Assembly (NCBI GenBank): GCA_963849095.1
Contig: CAWKGA010000008.1
Coordinates: 558,001 to 622,000 of the forward strand
DNA: 64,000 nucleotides
Reading direction: 5' to 3'
DNA from: JASHUC01 sp963849095
Lineage (GTDB): Bacteria > Pseudomonadota > Gammaproteobacteria > Steroidobacterales > Steroidobacteraceae
The notes under the pieces are model-generated. The model was not told the DNA's origin. It worked only from the letters and a program-made list of their open reading frames with translations, and ran no database searches. Shown here piece after piece: positions 23,870-32,858 of the stretch. Both the position numbers and the translations under genes were made by a program. The stretch's first letter is position 1. Each line of letters starts with the position of its first letter.

Positions 23870-25164
23870 GACAGACGCTCCTCCCAGCGCCGCGCGACGG
23901 CGAGCAGCTCCTGCTCGTCGAACGCGAGCAGCCGGCCCTGCGCGACCCGCGGGCTCCCGTTGATCCAGACGTCGCTCACACGGTCGCGGCTGGCCGCAAA
24001 GAGCACCGCCTCGGCGGGAGACCCCTCCGGCCGGCAGGCGATCGAGCTCAGGTCGATCGCGATGAGGTCGGCGGCCTTGCCGGGCTCGATCGAGCCCACG
24101 AGAGACTTCAGTCCGAGCGCCGCGGCGCCCCCGAGCGTCGCGAGCGCCAGCGCGCGCTCCGCTCCGAGCGCATCGCGCACTCCTTCGAGGCTGCTCGCGA
24201 GGAGGCTCGCCGTGCGCGCCTCGGCGAGCATATCCAGCGCGAACGCGGCCGTCGGGCTGCCGGTACCGAGCGCGACATCGATCCCACGGTTGAGCAGCTC
24301 GGTGAGGCGGCAGAGTCCGAGCCCCCGGCGCAGAGTCGCCTGGGGGCAGGCAACGGCCGAGATGCCAGTGCGCGCGAGCAGCTCGAGCTCCGCCTGCTCG
24401 AGGCGGCTCAAGTGCAGGGCGACGAACCCCGGACGCAGCAGGCCGAGCGCCGCGAGCCGCCTGATCGGGCTCAATGCATGGCGCGCGACGCCGTCGCGGA
24501 TTTCGTGCTCGGTCTCGTGCACGGGGAGGGTGAGGCGCGCGTCGAGCTCGTCGGCGACCGTGCGGACTCGGGCGAGCGCCGCGTCGCTCAGCAGATGCGC
24601 GGCATCGGGCGCGAAGTGAAACCGCACCCAGGGATCGGACGGGTACTCGTCCCAGAGCCGCTCCGCTTTGTCGAGGTGCCCCGTCAGACTCTCCGCCCAG
24701 GCCGTCGGGCCCTCCGCGACGGGCAGGCCGATGCTCGCGCGCATGCGCGCGGAAGCCGCGACGCGCGCCACCTCCTCGGGATACAGATCGCGCGTCGCAA
24801 ACGAGGTGATGCCGCCGAGCAGCATCTCGGCGACGGCAAGCTGCGTGCTGTCGCGCACCAGCTCGGCGGTCGTCCAGCTCTCGTCGCTCTGTCGCGACGT
24901 GCGTGCCGGGCGGCCGCGGAGGAGGGTCCTGCCGGCGCGGGTGTGAGCGTTCACGAGCCCGGGCAGCAGCGCGTGGCCCGGACGCGTGATGTGCTCGCGC
25001 GCCGTAAAGCGCGCGGCGAGCTCCGCCGCCGGGCCGACGGCGAGAATGCGTCCCTCCCCGATGGCGACAGCGTGGTGCGCGAGCGCGGCCGCCTCCGGCG
25101 CGACGGGCAGCACCCAGCGGGCCTCGATGAGCAGGTCGGCGGATTGCGGGGTGGTGCTCGGCAT
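23866..25164 (-). CDS. MtaD-like amidohydrolase lacking most metal ligands
   Basis: 432 residues. Collinear with 5'-methylthioadenosine/S-adenosylhomocysteine deaminases: ALLPGLVNAHTRAGRTLLRG, VAEMLLGGITSFA, LPVHETEHEI, LHLSRLEQAELELLARTG, IDVALGTG...LDMLAEARTASLL, and a C-terminal beta-sandwich ending PGKAADLIAIDLSS. Active-site substitutions: HTH becomes H74-T-R76, APH becomes APD187, the HCP histidine is Ala272 and the GTD aspartate is Gly302. His216 and Glu219 of HETEHE remain. With HxH, third His and Asp lost, hydrolytic deamination looks impossible. The frame is intact and the gene overlaps ubiG, so it is maintained, not a decaying pseudogene. Confidence 0.8.
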   Translation of the reverse strand: MPSTTPQSADLLIEARWVLPVAPEAAALAHHAVAIGEGRILAVGPAAELAARFTAREHITRPGHALLPGLVNAHTRAGRTLLRGRPARTSRQSDESWTTAELVRDSTQLAVAEMLLGGITSFATRDLYPEEVARVAASARMRASIGLPVAEGPTAWAESLTGHLDKAERLWDEYPSDPWVRFHFAPDAAHLLSDAALARVRTVADELDARLTLPVHETEHEIRDGVARHALSPIRRLAALGLLRPGFVALHLSRLEQAELELLARTGISAVACPQATLRRGLGLCRLTELLNRGIDVALGTGSPTAAFALDMLAEARTASLLASSLEGVRDALGAERALALATLGGAAALGLKSLVGSIEPGKAADLIAIDLSSIACRPEGSPAEAVLFAASRDRVSDVWINGSPRVAQGRLLAFDEQELLAVARRWEERLS

Positions 25165-25306
25165 CGCGCGGATCTCGTTCGGCCGAAGGCCTCGCGCGCA
25201 AGTATACGGCGCCGCCCGAGTCCGGCGCAGGGATTCGCGGGGCTCGATGTGGTAAACTTTGCCCTTTATTTCAGGCCTTGCCAGGCCTGCCGCGGCTCTC
25301 AATTGC

Positions 25307-27910
25307 ATGACTGAAATCGCACGCGATATCCGGCCCGTCAACCTCGAAGATGAGATGCGCCAGTCGTATCTCGACTATGCGATGAGCGTCATCGTCGGGC
25401 GCGCGTTGCCCGACGTACGCGACGGATTGAAGCCGGTGCACCGGCGCGTGCTCTACGCCATGCGGGAGCTCGGCAACGACTACAACAAGGCCTACAAGAA
25501 GTCGGCGCGCGTCGTGGGAGATGTGATCGGCAAGTACCACCCGCACGGCGACTCCGCCGTGTACGACACCATCGTGCGCATGGCGCAGCCCTTCTCCATG
25601 CGCTACGTGCTCGTCGATGGGCAGGGCAATTTCGGCTCCGTCGATGGGGATGCACCGGCGGCCATGCGCTACACCGAAGTGCGCATGTCGCGCCTCGCGC
25701 ACGAGCTGCTCGCGGACATCGACAAGGAGACCGTCGACTTCACGCCGAACTACGACGAGTCGGAGACGGAGCCGTCGGTGCTGCCGACGCGCGTGCCGAA
25801 CCTGCTCGTCAACGGCCAGGCCGGCATCGCCGTCGGGATGGCGACGAACATCCCGCCCCACAATCTCACGGAGGTCGTCAACGGCTGTCTCGCGCTGCTC
25901 GACGATCCCTCGCTCCCGCTCCTCGAGCTGATGCGGCACATTCCCGGGCCCGACTTCCCGACGGCCGGCATCATCAACGGCGCTCAGGAGATCGCGACGG
26001 CCTATCGCACCGGCCGCGGGCGGCTGTCCATCCGCGCCCGCAGCTCCGTCGAGGACCTCGACGGCAAGGGGCGCCAGTCGATCATCGTCACCGAGCTCCC
26101 GTACCAGGTGAACAAGGCACGGCTGCTCGAGCGCATCGCCGAGCTCGTGCGCAACAAGGAGCTCGAGGGCATCTCGGAGCTGCGCGACGAGTCGGACAAG
26201 GACGGCATGCGCGTCGTGATCGAGCTCAAGCGCGGCGAGATCGCCGAGATCGTCCTCAACAACCTCTACGCGCAGACGCCGATGGAGACGGTCTTCGGCA
26301 TCAACATGGTCGCCCTGCAGGACGGCCAGCCGAAGCTGTTCTCGCTCAAGGAAATGCTCGAGGCGTTCATCCGCCACCGGCGCGAGGTGGTCACGCGCCG
26401 CACGATCTACGACCTCGCACGGGCGCGCGAGCGGGCCCACATCCTCGAAGGCCTCGCCGTGGCGCTCGCCAATATCGACGAGGTGATCGCGCTCATCCGC
26501 CGCGCCCCCTCCCCGGCCGAGGCGCGCACCGGACTCACGGAGCGCGCATGGGCTGCGGGAGTCGTGCTGGACCTGCTCGGGCGCGCCGGAGAGCTCTCGA
26601 CGCGGCCGAACGGCCTCGCCCCGGAGTACGGCCTCACGGGCGCAGGCACCTATCGTCTGTCCGACACCCAGGCGCAGGCGATTCTCGACATGCGCCTGCA
26701 CCGCCTCACCGGTCTCGAGCAGGACAAGATCGTGACGGAGTACAAGGAGCTGCTCGAGGCCATCCGCAATCTCGGGGACATCTTGACGCGCCCGGAGCGC
26801 CTGACGGAGGTCGTGCGCACCGAGCTCCTCGAGGTCCGCGCGACCTTCGGCGATTCGCGGCGCACCGAGATCAGCCTCGATCACCTCGACCTCACGACGG
26901 AGGATCTGATCGAGCCCCAGGACGTGGTCGTCACGCTGTCGCATGCGGGCTACGCGAAGTCCCAGCCCGTCACGGAGTACCAGACGCAGCGCCGCGGCGG
27001 GCGCGGCCGCGCGGCGACTACGGTGAAGGACGAGGACTTCATCGAGAAGCTGTTCGTCGCGCACACGCACGACACCGTGCTGTGCTTCTCCAACCGCGGC
27101 AAGGTCTACTGGCTCAAGGTCTACGAGCTGCCGCAGGCCGGGCGCGGAGCGCGCGGCAAGCCGATGGTGAATCTGCTCCCGCTCGAGGAGGGCGAGAAGA
27201 TCAACGCCCTGCTGCCCGTGAAGCAGTTCGACGAGGAGCATTTCGTGTTCATGGCGACGAGCCAGGGCACTGTGAAGAAGACGCCGCTCGCGGCTTTCTC
27301 GCGTCCGCGCACGAGCGGCATCATCGCCGTGGACCTGCGCGCGAACGACCGTCTGGTCGGCGTCGCGCTCACCGACGGGGAGCGGGAGATCATCCTCTGC
27401 ACGAGCGGCGGCAAGGCGATCCGCTTCCACGAGGAGGAGGTCCGCGCGATGGGCCGCGACGCCGCGGGCGTGCGCGGCGTGAGACTCGCCGATGCCCAAG
27501 AGCTCATCGCGCTCATCGTCGTGGGCGAGGGGCTCGTGCTCACCGCATCCGAGAACGGCTACGGCAAGCTCACGGCGCTCGATGACTTTCCGCGGCACGG
27601 CCGCGGCGGCCAGGGCGTCATCGCGCAGCAAACGAGCGAGCGCAACGGCGCGGTGGTCGCGGCGCTGCAGGTCGCGACCGGCCAGGAGATCATGCTCATC
27701 AGCTCGAGCGGCACCCTGGTGCGCACGCCGGTCGATGAGATCTCGATCGTCGGCCGCAACACCCAGGGCGTGCGCCTCATCCGGCTCGCCGAGGGCGAGA
27801 GGTTGACGGGCGTCGAGCGCATCGAATCCCTCAACGGGGAGACCGCGGAGGGAGAGGACGAGGGAGAGACGGCAACGCTTCCGCCCGAACCGCCCCCAAC
27901 CTCTCAATAG
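25307..27910 (+). CDS. gyrA: DNA gyrase subunit A
   Basis: 867 residues from the ATG at 25307. Breakage-reunion domain with the catalytic Tyr in the AMRYTEVRMS segment, and quinolone-resistance region HPHGDSAVYD: Ser83 and Asp87 (E. coli numbering coincides) are wild type. The C-terminal DNA-wrapping domain contains the GyrA box QRRGGRG (about residue 560) and repeated blades (GKVYWLKVYELP, GGKAIRFHEEEV). Introduces negative supercoils with GyrB. Divergent from the mtaD-like gene and followed by serC, as in Pseudomonas. Confidence 0.98.
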   Translation: MTEIARDIRPVNLEDEMRQSYLDYAMSVIVGRALPDVRDGLKPVHRRVLYAMRELGNDYNKAYKKSARVVGDVIGKYHPHGDSAVYDTIVRMAQPFSMRYVLVDGQGNFGSVDGDAPAAMRYTEVRMSRLAHELLADIDKETVDFTPNYDESETEPSVLPTRVPNLLVNGQAGIAVGMATNIPPHNLTEVVNGCLALLDDPSLPLLELMRHIPGPDFPTAGIINGAQEIATAYRTGRGRLSIRARSSVEDLDGKGRQSIIVTELPYQVNKARLLERIAELVRNKELEGISELRDESDKDGMRVVIELKRGEIAEIVLNNLYAQTPMETVFGINMVALQDGQPKLFSLKEMLEAFIRHRREVVTRRTIYDLARARERAHILEGLAVALANIDEVIALIRRAPSPAEARTGLTERAWAAGVVLDLLGRAGELSTRPNGLAPEYGLTGAGTYRLSDTQAQAILDMRLHRLTGLEQDKIVTEYKELLEAIRNLGDILTRPERLTEVVRTELLEVRATFGDSRRTEISLDHLDLTTEDLIEPQDVVVTLSHAGYAKSQPVTEYQTQRRGGRGRAATTVKDEDFIEKLFVAHTHDTVLCFSNRGKVYWLKVYELPQAGRGARGKPMVNLLPLEEGEKINALLPVKQFDEEHFVFMATSQGTVKKTPLAAFSRPRTSGIIAVDLRANDRLVGVALTDGEREIILCTSGGKAIRFHEEEVRAMGRDAAGVRGVRLADAQELIALIVVGEGLVLTASENGYGKLTALDDFPRHGRGGQGVIAQQTSERNGAVVAALQVATGQEIMLISSSGTLVRTPVDEISIVGRNTQGVRLIRLAEGERLTGVERIESLNGETAEGEDEGETATLPPEPPPTSQ

Positions 27911-28012
27911 CGCGTCAGGCCCAAAAGTTCTGACGCGCCGCGGCGCTCGTTGCTAACATGAGCGCGGTTGCCGAAGTCACGGGTTGACAGGGATTTTCCC
28001 GCTAGGATCGTC

Positions 28013-29092
28013 GTGCGCGTATTCAATTTCGCCGCGGGGCCGGCGATGCTGCCCCTCGAGGTCTTGACGCAAGCTCGAGAGGAGCTCGAGGACTGGCAGG
28101 GCTCGGGCATGTCGGTCATGGAAGTGAGTCACCGCGGGAAGGCCTTCCTCGCCGTCGCGCAGGAGCTCGAGACGACGCTCCGCGAGCTCGCCGCCGTCCC
28201 GAGCCACTACAAGATCCTTCTCCTGCAGGGTGGAGCGACCGCGCAGTTCGCCGGCGTCCCGCTCAATCTCGCGCCGCCGGGGTCGACCGCCGACTACGTG
28301 AACACCGGCTCGTGGTCGAAGAAGGCGATCACGGAAGCCAAGCGCTACTGCAACGTCCACGTCGCCGCGGACGCGGCGGCCACGCGCTACAACTCGGTGC
28401 CGCTGCCCGGCTCGCTCGAGCTCACGCCGGGCGCAGCCTACGTGCACTACACACCGAACGAGACAATCGGCGGCGTCGAGTTCGCGTATGTCCCGGACAC
28501 CGGCTCCGTGCCGCTCGTCGCGGACATGTCCTCGACGATCCTCTCGCGGCCGCTCGATGCGACGAAATTCGGACTCATCTACGCAGGCGCGCAGAAGAAC
28601 ATCGGTCCGGCGGGACTGTGCATCGTCCTCGTCCGCGAGGATCTCATCGGCCGCGCTCGCCCCGACACCCCCTCGGTGCTCGATTACCAGGCGATGTCTG
28701 CGGACGCCTCGATGCTCAACACGCCGCCGACCTTCTCATGGTACGTCGCGGGGCTCGTGCTGAAGTGGGTGAAGGCTGAGGGCGGCCTCGCCGCGATGGG
28801 CGCGCGCAACCGCGCGAAGGCCGAGGCGCTCTACCAGGCGATCGACGGCAGCGGCTTCTACAGGAACCCCGTCGAGAAGAGCAGCCGCTCGTGGATGAAC
28901 GTCCCGTTCACGCTCGCGCGCCCCGACCTCGACAAGCAATTCCTGGCCGAGGCGTCCGCCGCCGGGCTCACCAATCTCGCGGGCCATCGCTCGGTCGGCG
29001 GCATGCGCGCGAGCCTCTACAACGCGATGCCTCTCGCGGGCGTCCGCGCTCTCATCGAATTCATGCAGGAGTTCGAACGCCGCAACGGCTGA
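28013..29092 (+). CDS. serC: Phosphoserine aminotransferase
   Basis: 359 residues from GTG at 28013 (TAGGA a few bases upstream), giving the usual N-terminus VFNFAAGPAMLPLEVL. PLP enzyme for 3-phosphohydroxypyruvate to phosphoserine and for pyridoxal phosphate synthesis. Visible: MEVSHRGKAF, LLLQGGATAQF, YVNTGSWSKKAI, the PLP lysine in YAGAQKNIGPAG, and HRSVGGMRASLYNAMP. First gene of a serine/aromatic amino acid run; the serA-like gene begins seven bases after its stop. Confidence 0.97.
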   Translation: MRVFNFAAGPAMLPLEVLTQAREELEDWQGSGMSVMEVSHRGKAFLAVAQELETTLRELAAVPSHYKILLLQGGATAQFAGVPLNLAPPGSTADYVNTGSWSKKAITEAKRYCNVHVAADAAATRYNSVPLPGSLELTPGAAYVHYTPNETIGGVEFAYVPDTGSVPLVADMSSTILSRPLDATKFGLIYAGAQKNIGPAGLCIVLVREDLIGRARPDTPSVLDYQAMSADASMLNTPPTFSWYVAGLVLKWVKAEGGLAAMGARNRAKAEALYQAIDGSGFYRNPVEKSSRSWMNVPFTLARPDLDKQFLAEASAAGLTNLAGHRSVGGMRASLYNAMPLAGVRALIEFMQEFERRNG

Positions 29093-29099
29093 GATCCCG

Positions 29100-30266
29100 A
29101 TGCACCGCATCCTCACTCTCAACAACTTGAGCGCACGCGGGCTCGAGCGCCTGCCGTCCGAGCGCTACCAGGTCGGCGCCGACGTGGAGAACCCCGACGC
29201 CATTCTCGTGCGGTCCGCCGACATGCATGGCCTCGCGCTGCCGCACTCCGTGCTCGCGGTGGGGCGCGCGGGGGCGGGCGTCAACAATATTCCGGTGGCT
29301 GTGTTGAGCAAGCGCGGCGTGCCGGTGTTCAACGCGCCGGGGGCCAACGCGAACGCCGTGAAGGAGCTGGTCCTCGCGGGCCTGTTCCTCGCCGCGCGCA
29401 ACATCTGTCCCGCCTGGTCGTTCGCACGCGGTCTCACTGGCGACGACAAGGCGATCGACGAGGCGGTGGAGCAGGGCAAGAAGAAATTCGTCGGCTTCGA
29501 GCTGCCGGGGCGCACTCTTGGAGTGGTGGGTCTCGGGGCGATCGGCGTCGAGGTCGCCAACTCCGCCCTTGCGCTCGGCATGCGGGTGCTCGGCTACGAT
29601 CCGCAGATCACCGTGCAGCGCGCCTGGCAGCTCTCATCGAGCGTCGCGCAGGCGCTCTCGCTCGAGGATCTCTTCGCGCGCTCGGATGCCGTGTCGGTCC
29701 ACGTTCCGCTCAACGGCGAGACGCGCGGGCTCGTGAACGAGGCGCGCCTGAAGCTGATGCGCGAGGGCGGCGTCGTGTTGAACTTCGCGCGCGCGCCCAT
29801 CGTGGATGGCGGCGCCGTCGTTGCCGCGCTCGATGCCGGGCGACTGCGCGCCTACGTCTGCGATTTTCCGACCAACGCGCTCAAGGGGCACGCGAAGGTC
29901 GTCACGCTGCCGCATCTCGGAGCCTCGACCGTCGAGGCCGAGGAGAACTGCGCGGTCATGGTGGCCGACACGGTGCGCGAGTTCCTGGAGAACGGCAACA
30001 TCCGCCACTGCGTCAACTACCCGGAGGCCGTCCTGCCGCGCGTCGCGGGCACCACGCGGCTCGCCATCGCGAACAGCAACGTGCCGAACATGGTGGGCCA
30101 GATCTCGACCTGCCTCGCCTCGGCCGGTCTCAACATCGCGGATCTTCTCAACAAATCGAGCGGCGAGTACGCCTACACGCTCATCGACACGGACGGCACG
30201 CTGAGCGAGGATCTCGTCGCGCGGATCCGGCGCATCGAGGGCGTGCTGGCGGCGCGAGTGGTCTGA
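29100..30266 (+). CDS. serA: D-3-phosphoglycerate dehydrogenase-like protein
   Basis: 388 residues. Two-domain D-2-hydroxyacid dehydrogenase with C-terminal ACT domain: RAGAGVNNIPVA, NAPGANANAVKELVL, Rossmann GVVGLGAIGVEVAN, VSVHVPLNGETRGLVN, catalytic Arg in NFARAPIVD, His in LPHLGAST, and ACT from about 310 (NVPNMVGQISTCLASAGLNI). The catalytic Glu expected near CDFPTNALKGH is not obvious, though this subfamily varies there. Feeds 3-phosphohydroxypyruvate to SerC, its immediate upstream partner, so assignment to serine synthesis is well supported by context. Confidence 0.87.
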   Translation: MHRILTLNNLSARGLERLPSERYQVGADVENPDAILVRSADMHGLALPHSVLAVGRAGAGVNNIPVAVLSKRGVPVFNAPGANANAVKELVLAGLFLAARNICPAWSFARGLTGDDKAIDEAVEQGKKKFVGFELPGRTLGVVGLGAIGVEVANSALALGMRVLGYDPQITVQRAWQLSSSVAQALSLEDLFARSDAVSVHVPLNGETRGLVNEARLKLMREGGVVLNFARAPIVDGGAVVAALDAGRLRAYVCDFPTNALKGHAKVVTLPHLGASTVEAEENCAVMVADTVREFLENGNIRHCVNYPEAVLPRVAGTTRLAIANSNVPNMVGQISTCLASAGLNIADLLNKSSGEYAYTLIDTDGTLSEDLVARIRRIEGVLAARVV

Positions 30267-30301
30267 AGGTTGCCTTAAACCGCAAGGGGGTGGGTCTCAC
30301 C

Positions 30302-31480
30302 ATGGCTACCGGGAGTCCGCGCCGCGCCCGCGCCGCACGGCGGAGCGCGAGCGCTGCCGCGCCCGCGGCCGCCACGGTGCAGCCGCAGGATGCGCCGCAG
30401 GCGAGCCTCGAGTCCGTGCGTCGCCGCATCGATGCGGTCGATGAGCGCATCCAGGAGCTGCTGAGCGAGCGAGCGCGTCTCGCCCAGCTCGTCGGCATCT
30501 CGAAGCACCGGGCCGGCCGGACGGCCGACTTCTATCGGCCGGAGCGCGAGGCCGAGGTGCTGCGCCGCGTGAAGGAGCGCAACAAGGGCCCGCTCAGCGA
30601 CGAGGAGGTACTCAGGCTCTTTCGCGAGATCATGTCGGCGTGCCTCGCGCAGCAGGAGCCGCTCAAGGTCGCGTTCCTCGGGCCGGAGGGCACGTTCACC
30701 CAGACGGCCGTGCTCACGCACTTTGGCCATTCGGTGCGCGCGCTGCCTCTGCCGTCGGTGGATGAGGTGTTCCACGAGGTCGAATCCGGCAGTGTCGACT
30801 TCGGGGTCGTCGCGATCGAGAATTCCACCGAAGGCATGGTCATCAACACGCTCGACCGCTTCCTCACCTCGCCGGTGAAGATCTGCGGCGAGGTGGAGCT
30901 GCGCATCCATCAGCACCTCATGGGGCGCATGCGCTCGCTGCGGGCGATTGATCGGGTCTGCTCGCACCAGCAGGCTCTCGCGCAGTGCCGGGCCTGGCTC
31001 GATGAGCATCTGCCGGACGCCGAGCGGGTGCCGGTCACGAGCAACGCCGAGGGCGCGCGGCGCGCGCGGGACGAGAAGGGCAGCGCTGCCATTGCGGGAA
31101 GCACCGCGGCGGAGGTATACGGCCTCGCCGTGCTTGCGAGCGAGATCGAGGACCGGCCGGACAATACGACACGGTTCTTCGTGCTCGGGCGTAAGATTCT
31201 CGCGCCGAGCGGGAACGACCGCACGACGCTGCTCGTATCGGCCGGGCACACCGGCGCGCCGGGCGCGCTGTCCCGGCTGCTCGAGCCTCTCGCGCGGCAC
31301 GGCGTCAGCATGACGCGGATCGAGTCGCGGCCGTCGCAGCGCCGCAAGTGGGACTACGTGTTCTTCATCGACATCCAGGGCCACGCCGAGGATCGGCACG
31401 TCGCCCGGGCGCTCGCGGCGCTCGCGAAGCGCGCGTCGCTGTTCCGCATTCTCGGCTCCTACCCGCGCGCGGTCACGTGA
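30302..31480 (+). CDS. pheA: Bifunctional chorismate mutase/prephenate dehydratase (P-protein)
   Basis: 392 residues from the ATG at 30302 (AAGGGGG lies 11 bases upstream; a GTG at 30290 is too close to it). Order: Arg/Ala-rich leader (1-35), AroQ chorismate mutase (about 36-110, RRRIDAVDERIQELLSERA), prephenate dehydratase (about 118-295, FLGPEGTFTQTAV, IENSTEGMV, and the TRF motif in NTTRFFVLG), ACT domain with GALSRL and ESRP phenylalanine-binding motifs. Converts chorismate to phenylpyruvate under Phe feedback. The stop overlaps the aroA GTG. Confidence 0.96.
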   Translation: MATGSPRRARAARRSASAAAPAAATVQPQDAPQASLESVRRRIDAVDERIQELLSERARLAQLVGISKHRAGRTADFYRPEREAEVLRRVKERNKGPLSDEEVLRLFREIMSACLAQQEPLKVAFLGPEGTFTQTAVLTHFGHSVRALPLPSVDEVFHEVESGSVDFGVVAIENSTEGMVINTLDRFLTSPVKICGEVELRIHQHLMGRMRSLRAIDRVCSHQQALAQCRAWLDEHLPDAERVPVTSNAEGARRARDEKGSAAIAGSTAAEVYGLAVLASEIEDRPDNTTRFFVLGRKILAPSGNDRTTLLVSAGHTGAPGALSRLLEPLARHGVSMTRIESRPSQRRKWDYVFFIDIQGHAEDRHVARALAALAKRASLFRILGSYPRAVT

Positions 31481-32835
31481 GCTCATCCGGTCACGTGGTC
31501 ACTTCTCGAGGCATCGAGCGTTACCGGCTCCAGCCGGGCGGAGCGCTTCGCGGCGCCGTGCAGGTGCCGGGTGACAAGTCGATCTCGCACCGCGCGCTGA
31601 TGCTCGGAGGCATCGCCGAGGGCGATACCGCGGTCGAGGGCTTCCTCGCGAGCGAGGATTGCCTCGCGACGCTCTCGGCGCTGCAGGCGCTCGGCGTTGC
31701 GATCGAGCGGCCGCAGCGCGAGCGCGTGATCGTGCACGGGGCGGGGGCTCGGGGCCTCAGCTCGGCCGCCGGCCCCCTCGACATGGGCAATGCCGGAACG
31801 GCGATGCGGCTCTCCATGGGCCTCCTTGCCGGGCAGCCCTTCGACTCGACGTTGATCGGAGACGCCTCGCTCATGCGCCGCCCGATGGAGCGCGCCGCGG
31901 TGCCGCTGCGGCTGATGGGTGCGCGGATCCTGACGCAGGACGGCCGCCCGCCCGTGCGCATCCTGGGCGGCAGCGCACTCGAGGGCATCGACTACGAGCT
32001 GCCGGTTCCGAGCGCGCAGGTGAAATCCGCGATCCTGCTCGCGAGCCTCAAGGCGCGCGGCCGGACGAGCATCACGGAGCCGGCACCCACGCGCGACCAC
32101 AGTGAGCGCATGCTCGCGGCCTTCGGCGTCGAGCTGACGCGCAGCGGCCGCACGGTCTCGCTCGAAGGAGGCCAGAGGCTGCGGGGAACGCACGTCGAGG
32201 TGCCCGGGGACTTCTCCTCCGCCGCATTCTTCCTCGTCGCTGGGTGCCTCGCCGGGGACGGCCTCACGCTGCGCAACGTCGGGGTGAACCCGACGCGGAC
32301 GGGGCTGCTCGAGCTGTTGCGTGAGATGGGGGCGGATATCCGCGCGCATCCTCTGCGCGGGGATGCCCGCGCGAGCTCGGGCGCCGAGCCCGTCGCGGAC
32401 CTCGAGGTGCGCGCGGGGCCGCTCCGCGGCATCGAGGTGCGGGAGGCCTTGGTCCCGCTCGCCATCGATGAGTTTCCAGTCTTCTTCATCGCCGCCGCCT
32501 GTGCGCAGGGGGAGACCGTGGTGAGGCACGCCGAGGAGCTGCGGGTGAAGGAGAGCGACCGTCTCGCCGTCATGGCCGAAGGCCTCGGGAAGCTCGGCGT
32601 GGAGCACGAGCTGCTGCCGGACGGCATCCGGATCCGGGGCTCGGGCGAGCTCGGCGGCGGCACCGTGGACAGCCACGGCGACCACCGCATCGCCATGGCC
32701 TTCGCCGTGGCGAGCCTCAAGGCCCGGGCGCCGATCGAGGTGCTCGATGTGGCGAACGTCGCGACGTCGTTCCCCGGGTTCGTCGAGCTCGCGCGAGCGG
32801 CGGGAATCCGCATCGAGGCGCTCGGCTCCGAGTGA
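31477..32835 (+). CDS. aroA: 3-phosphoshikimate 1-carboxyvinyltransferase (EPSP synthase), class II-like
   Basis: 452 residues from GTG at 31477 overlapping the pheA stop. EPSP synthase of the shikimate pathway. Conserved: PGDKSISHRALM, DMGNAGTAMRLSMG, SAQVKSAILLA, TRDHSERML, NVGVNPTRTGLLELL, IDEFPVFFIAAA, ELRVKESDRLAVM, DHRIAMAFAV, ATSFPGF. The four motifs RxHSE (RDHSE), GDKS, SAQVK and NPTR are those used to define class II, intrinsically glyphosate-tolerant enzymes such as CP4; the CP4-type Ala in the GNAG loop is Gly here. Not fused to tyrA, unlike Pseudomonas. Confidence 0.96.
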   Translation: MSSSGHVVTSRGIERYRLQPGGALRGAVQVPGDKSISHRALMLGGIAEGDTAVEGFLASEDCLATLSALQALGVAIERPQRERVIVHGAGARGLSSAAGPLDMGNAGTAMRLSMGLLAGQPFDSTLIGDASLMRRPMERAAVPLRLMGARILTQDGRPPVRILGGSALEGIDYELPVPSAQVKSAILLASLKARGRTSITEPAPTRDHSERMLAAFGVELTRSGRTVSLEGGQRLRGTHVEVPGDFSSAAFFLVAGCLAGDGLTLRNVGVNPTRTGLLELLREMGADIRAHPLRGDARASSGAEPVADLEVRAGPLRGIEVREALVPLAIDEFPVFFIAAACAQGETVVRHAEELRVKESDRLAVMAEGLGKLGVEHELLPDGIRIRGSGELGGGTVDSHGDHRIAMAFAVASLKARAPIEVLDVANVATSFPGFVELARAAGIRIEALGSE

Positions 32836-32858
32836 GCCGGGCCCGATCAGGCGCGAGC

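Noticed and set aside
23870..25201. In-frame upstream extension of ubiG to 698 residues
   Set aside because: Overlaps the whole MtaD-like gene in another frame; the UbiG N-terminus begins at 23869.
25553..25567. Quinolone-resistance mutations in gyrA
   Set aside because: Codons 83 and 87 encode Ser and Asp, the susceptible residues.
25271..27907. 878-codon open frame opposite gyrA
   Set aside because: Antisense shadow of a certain gene, same composition artefact.
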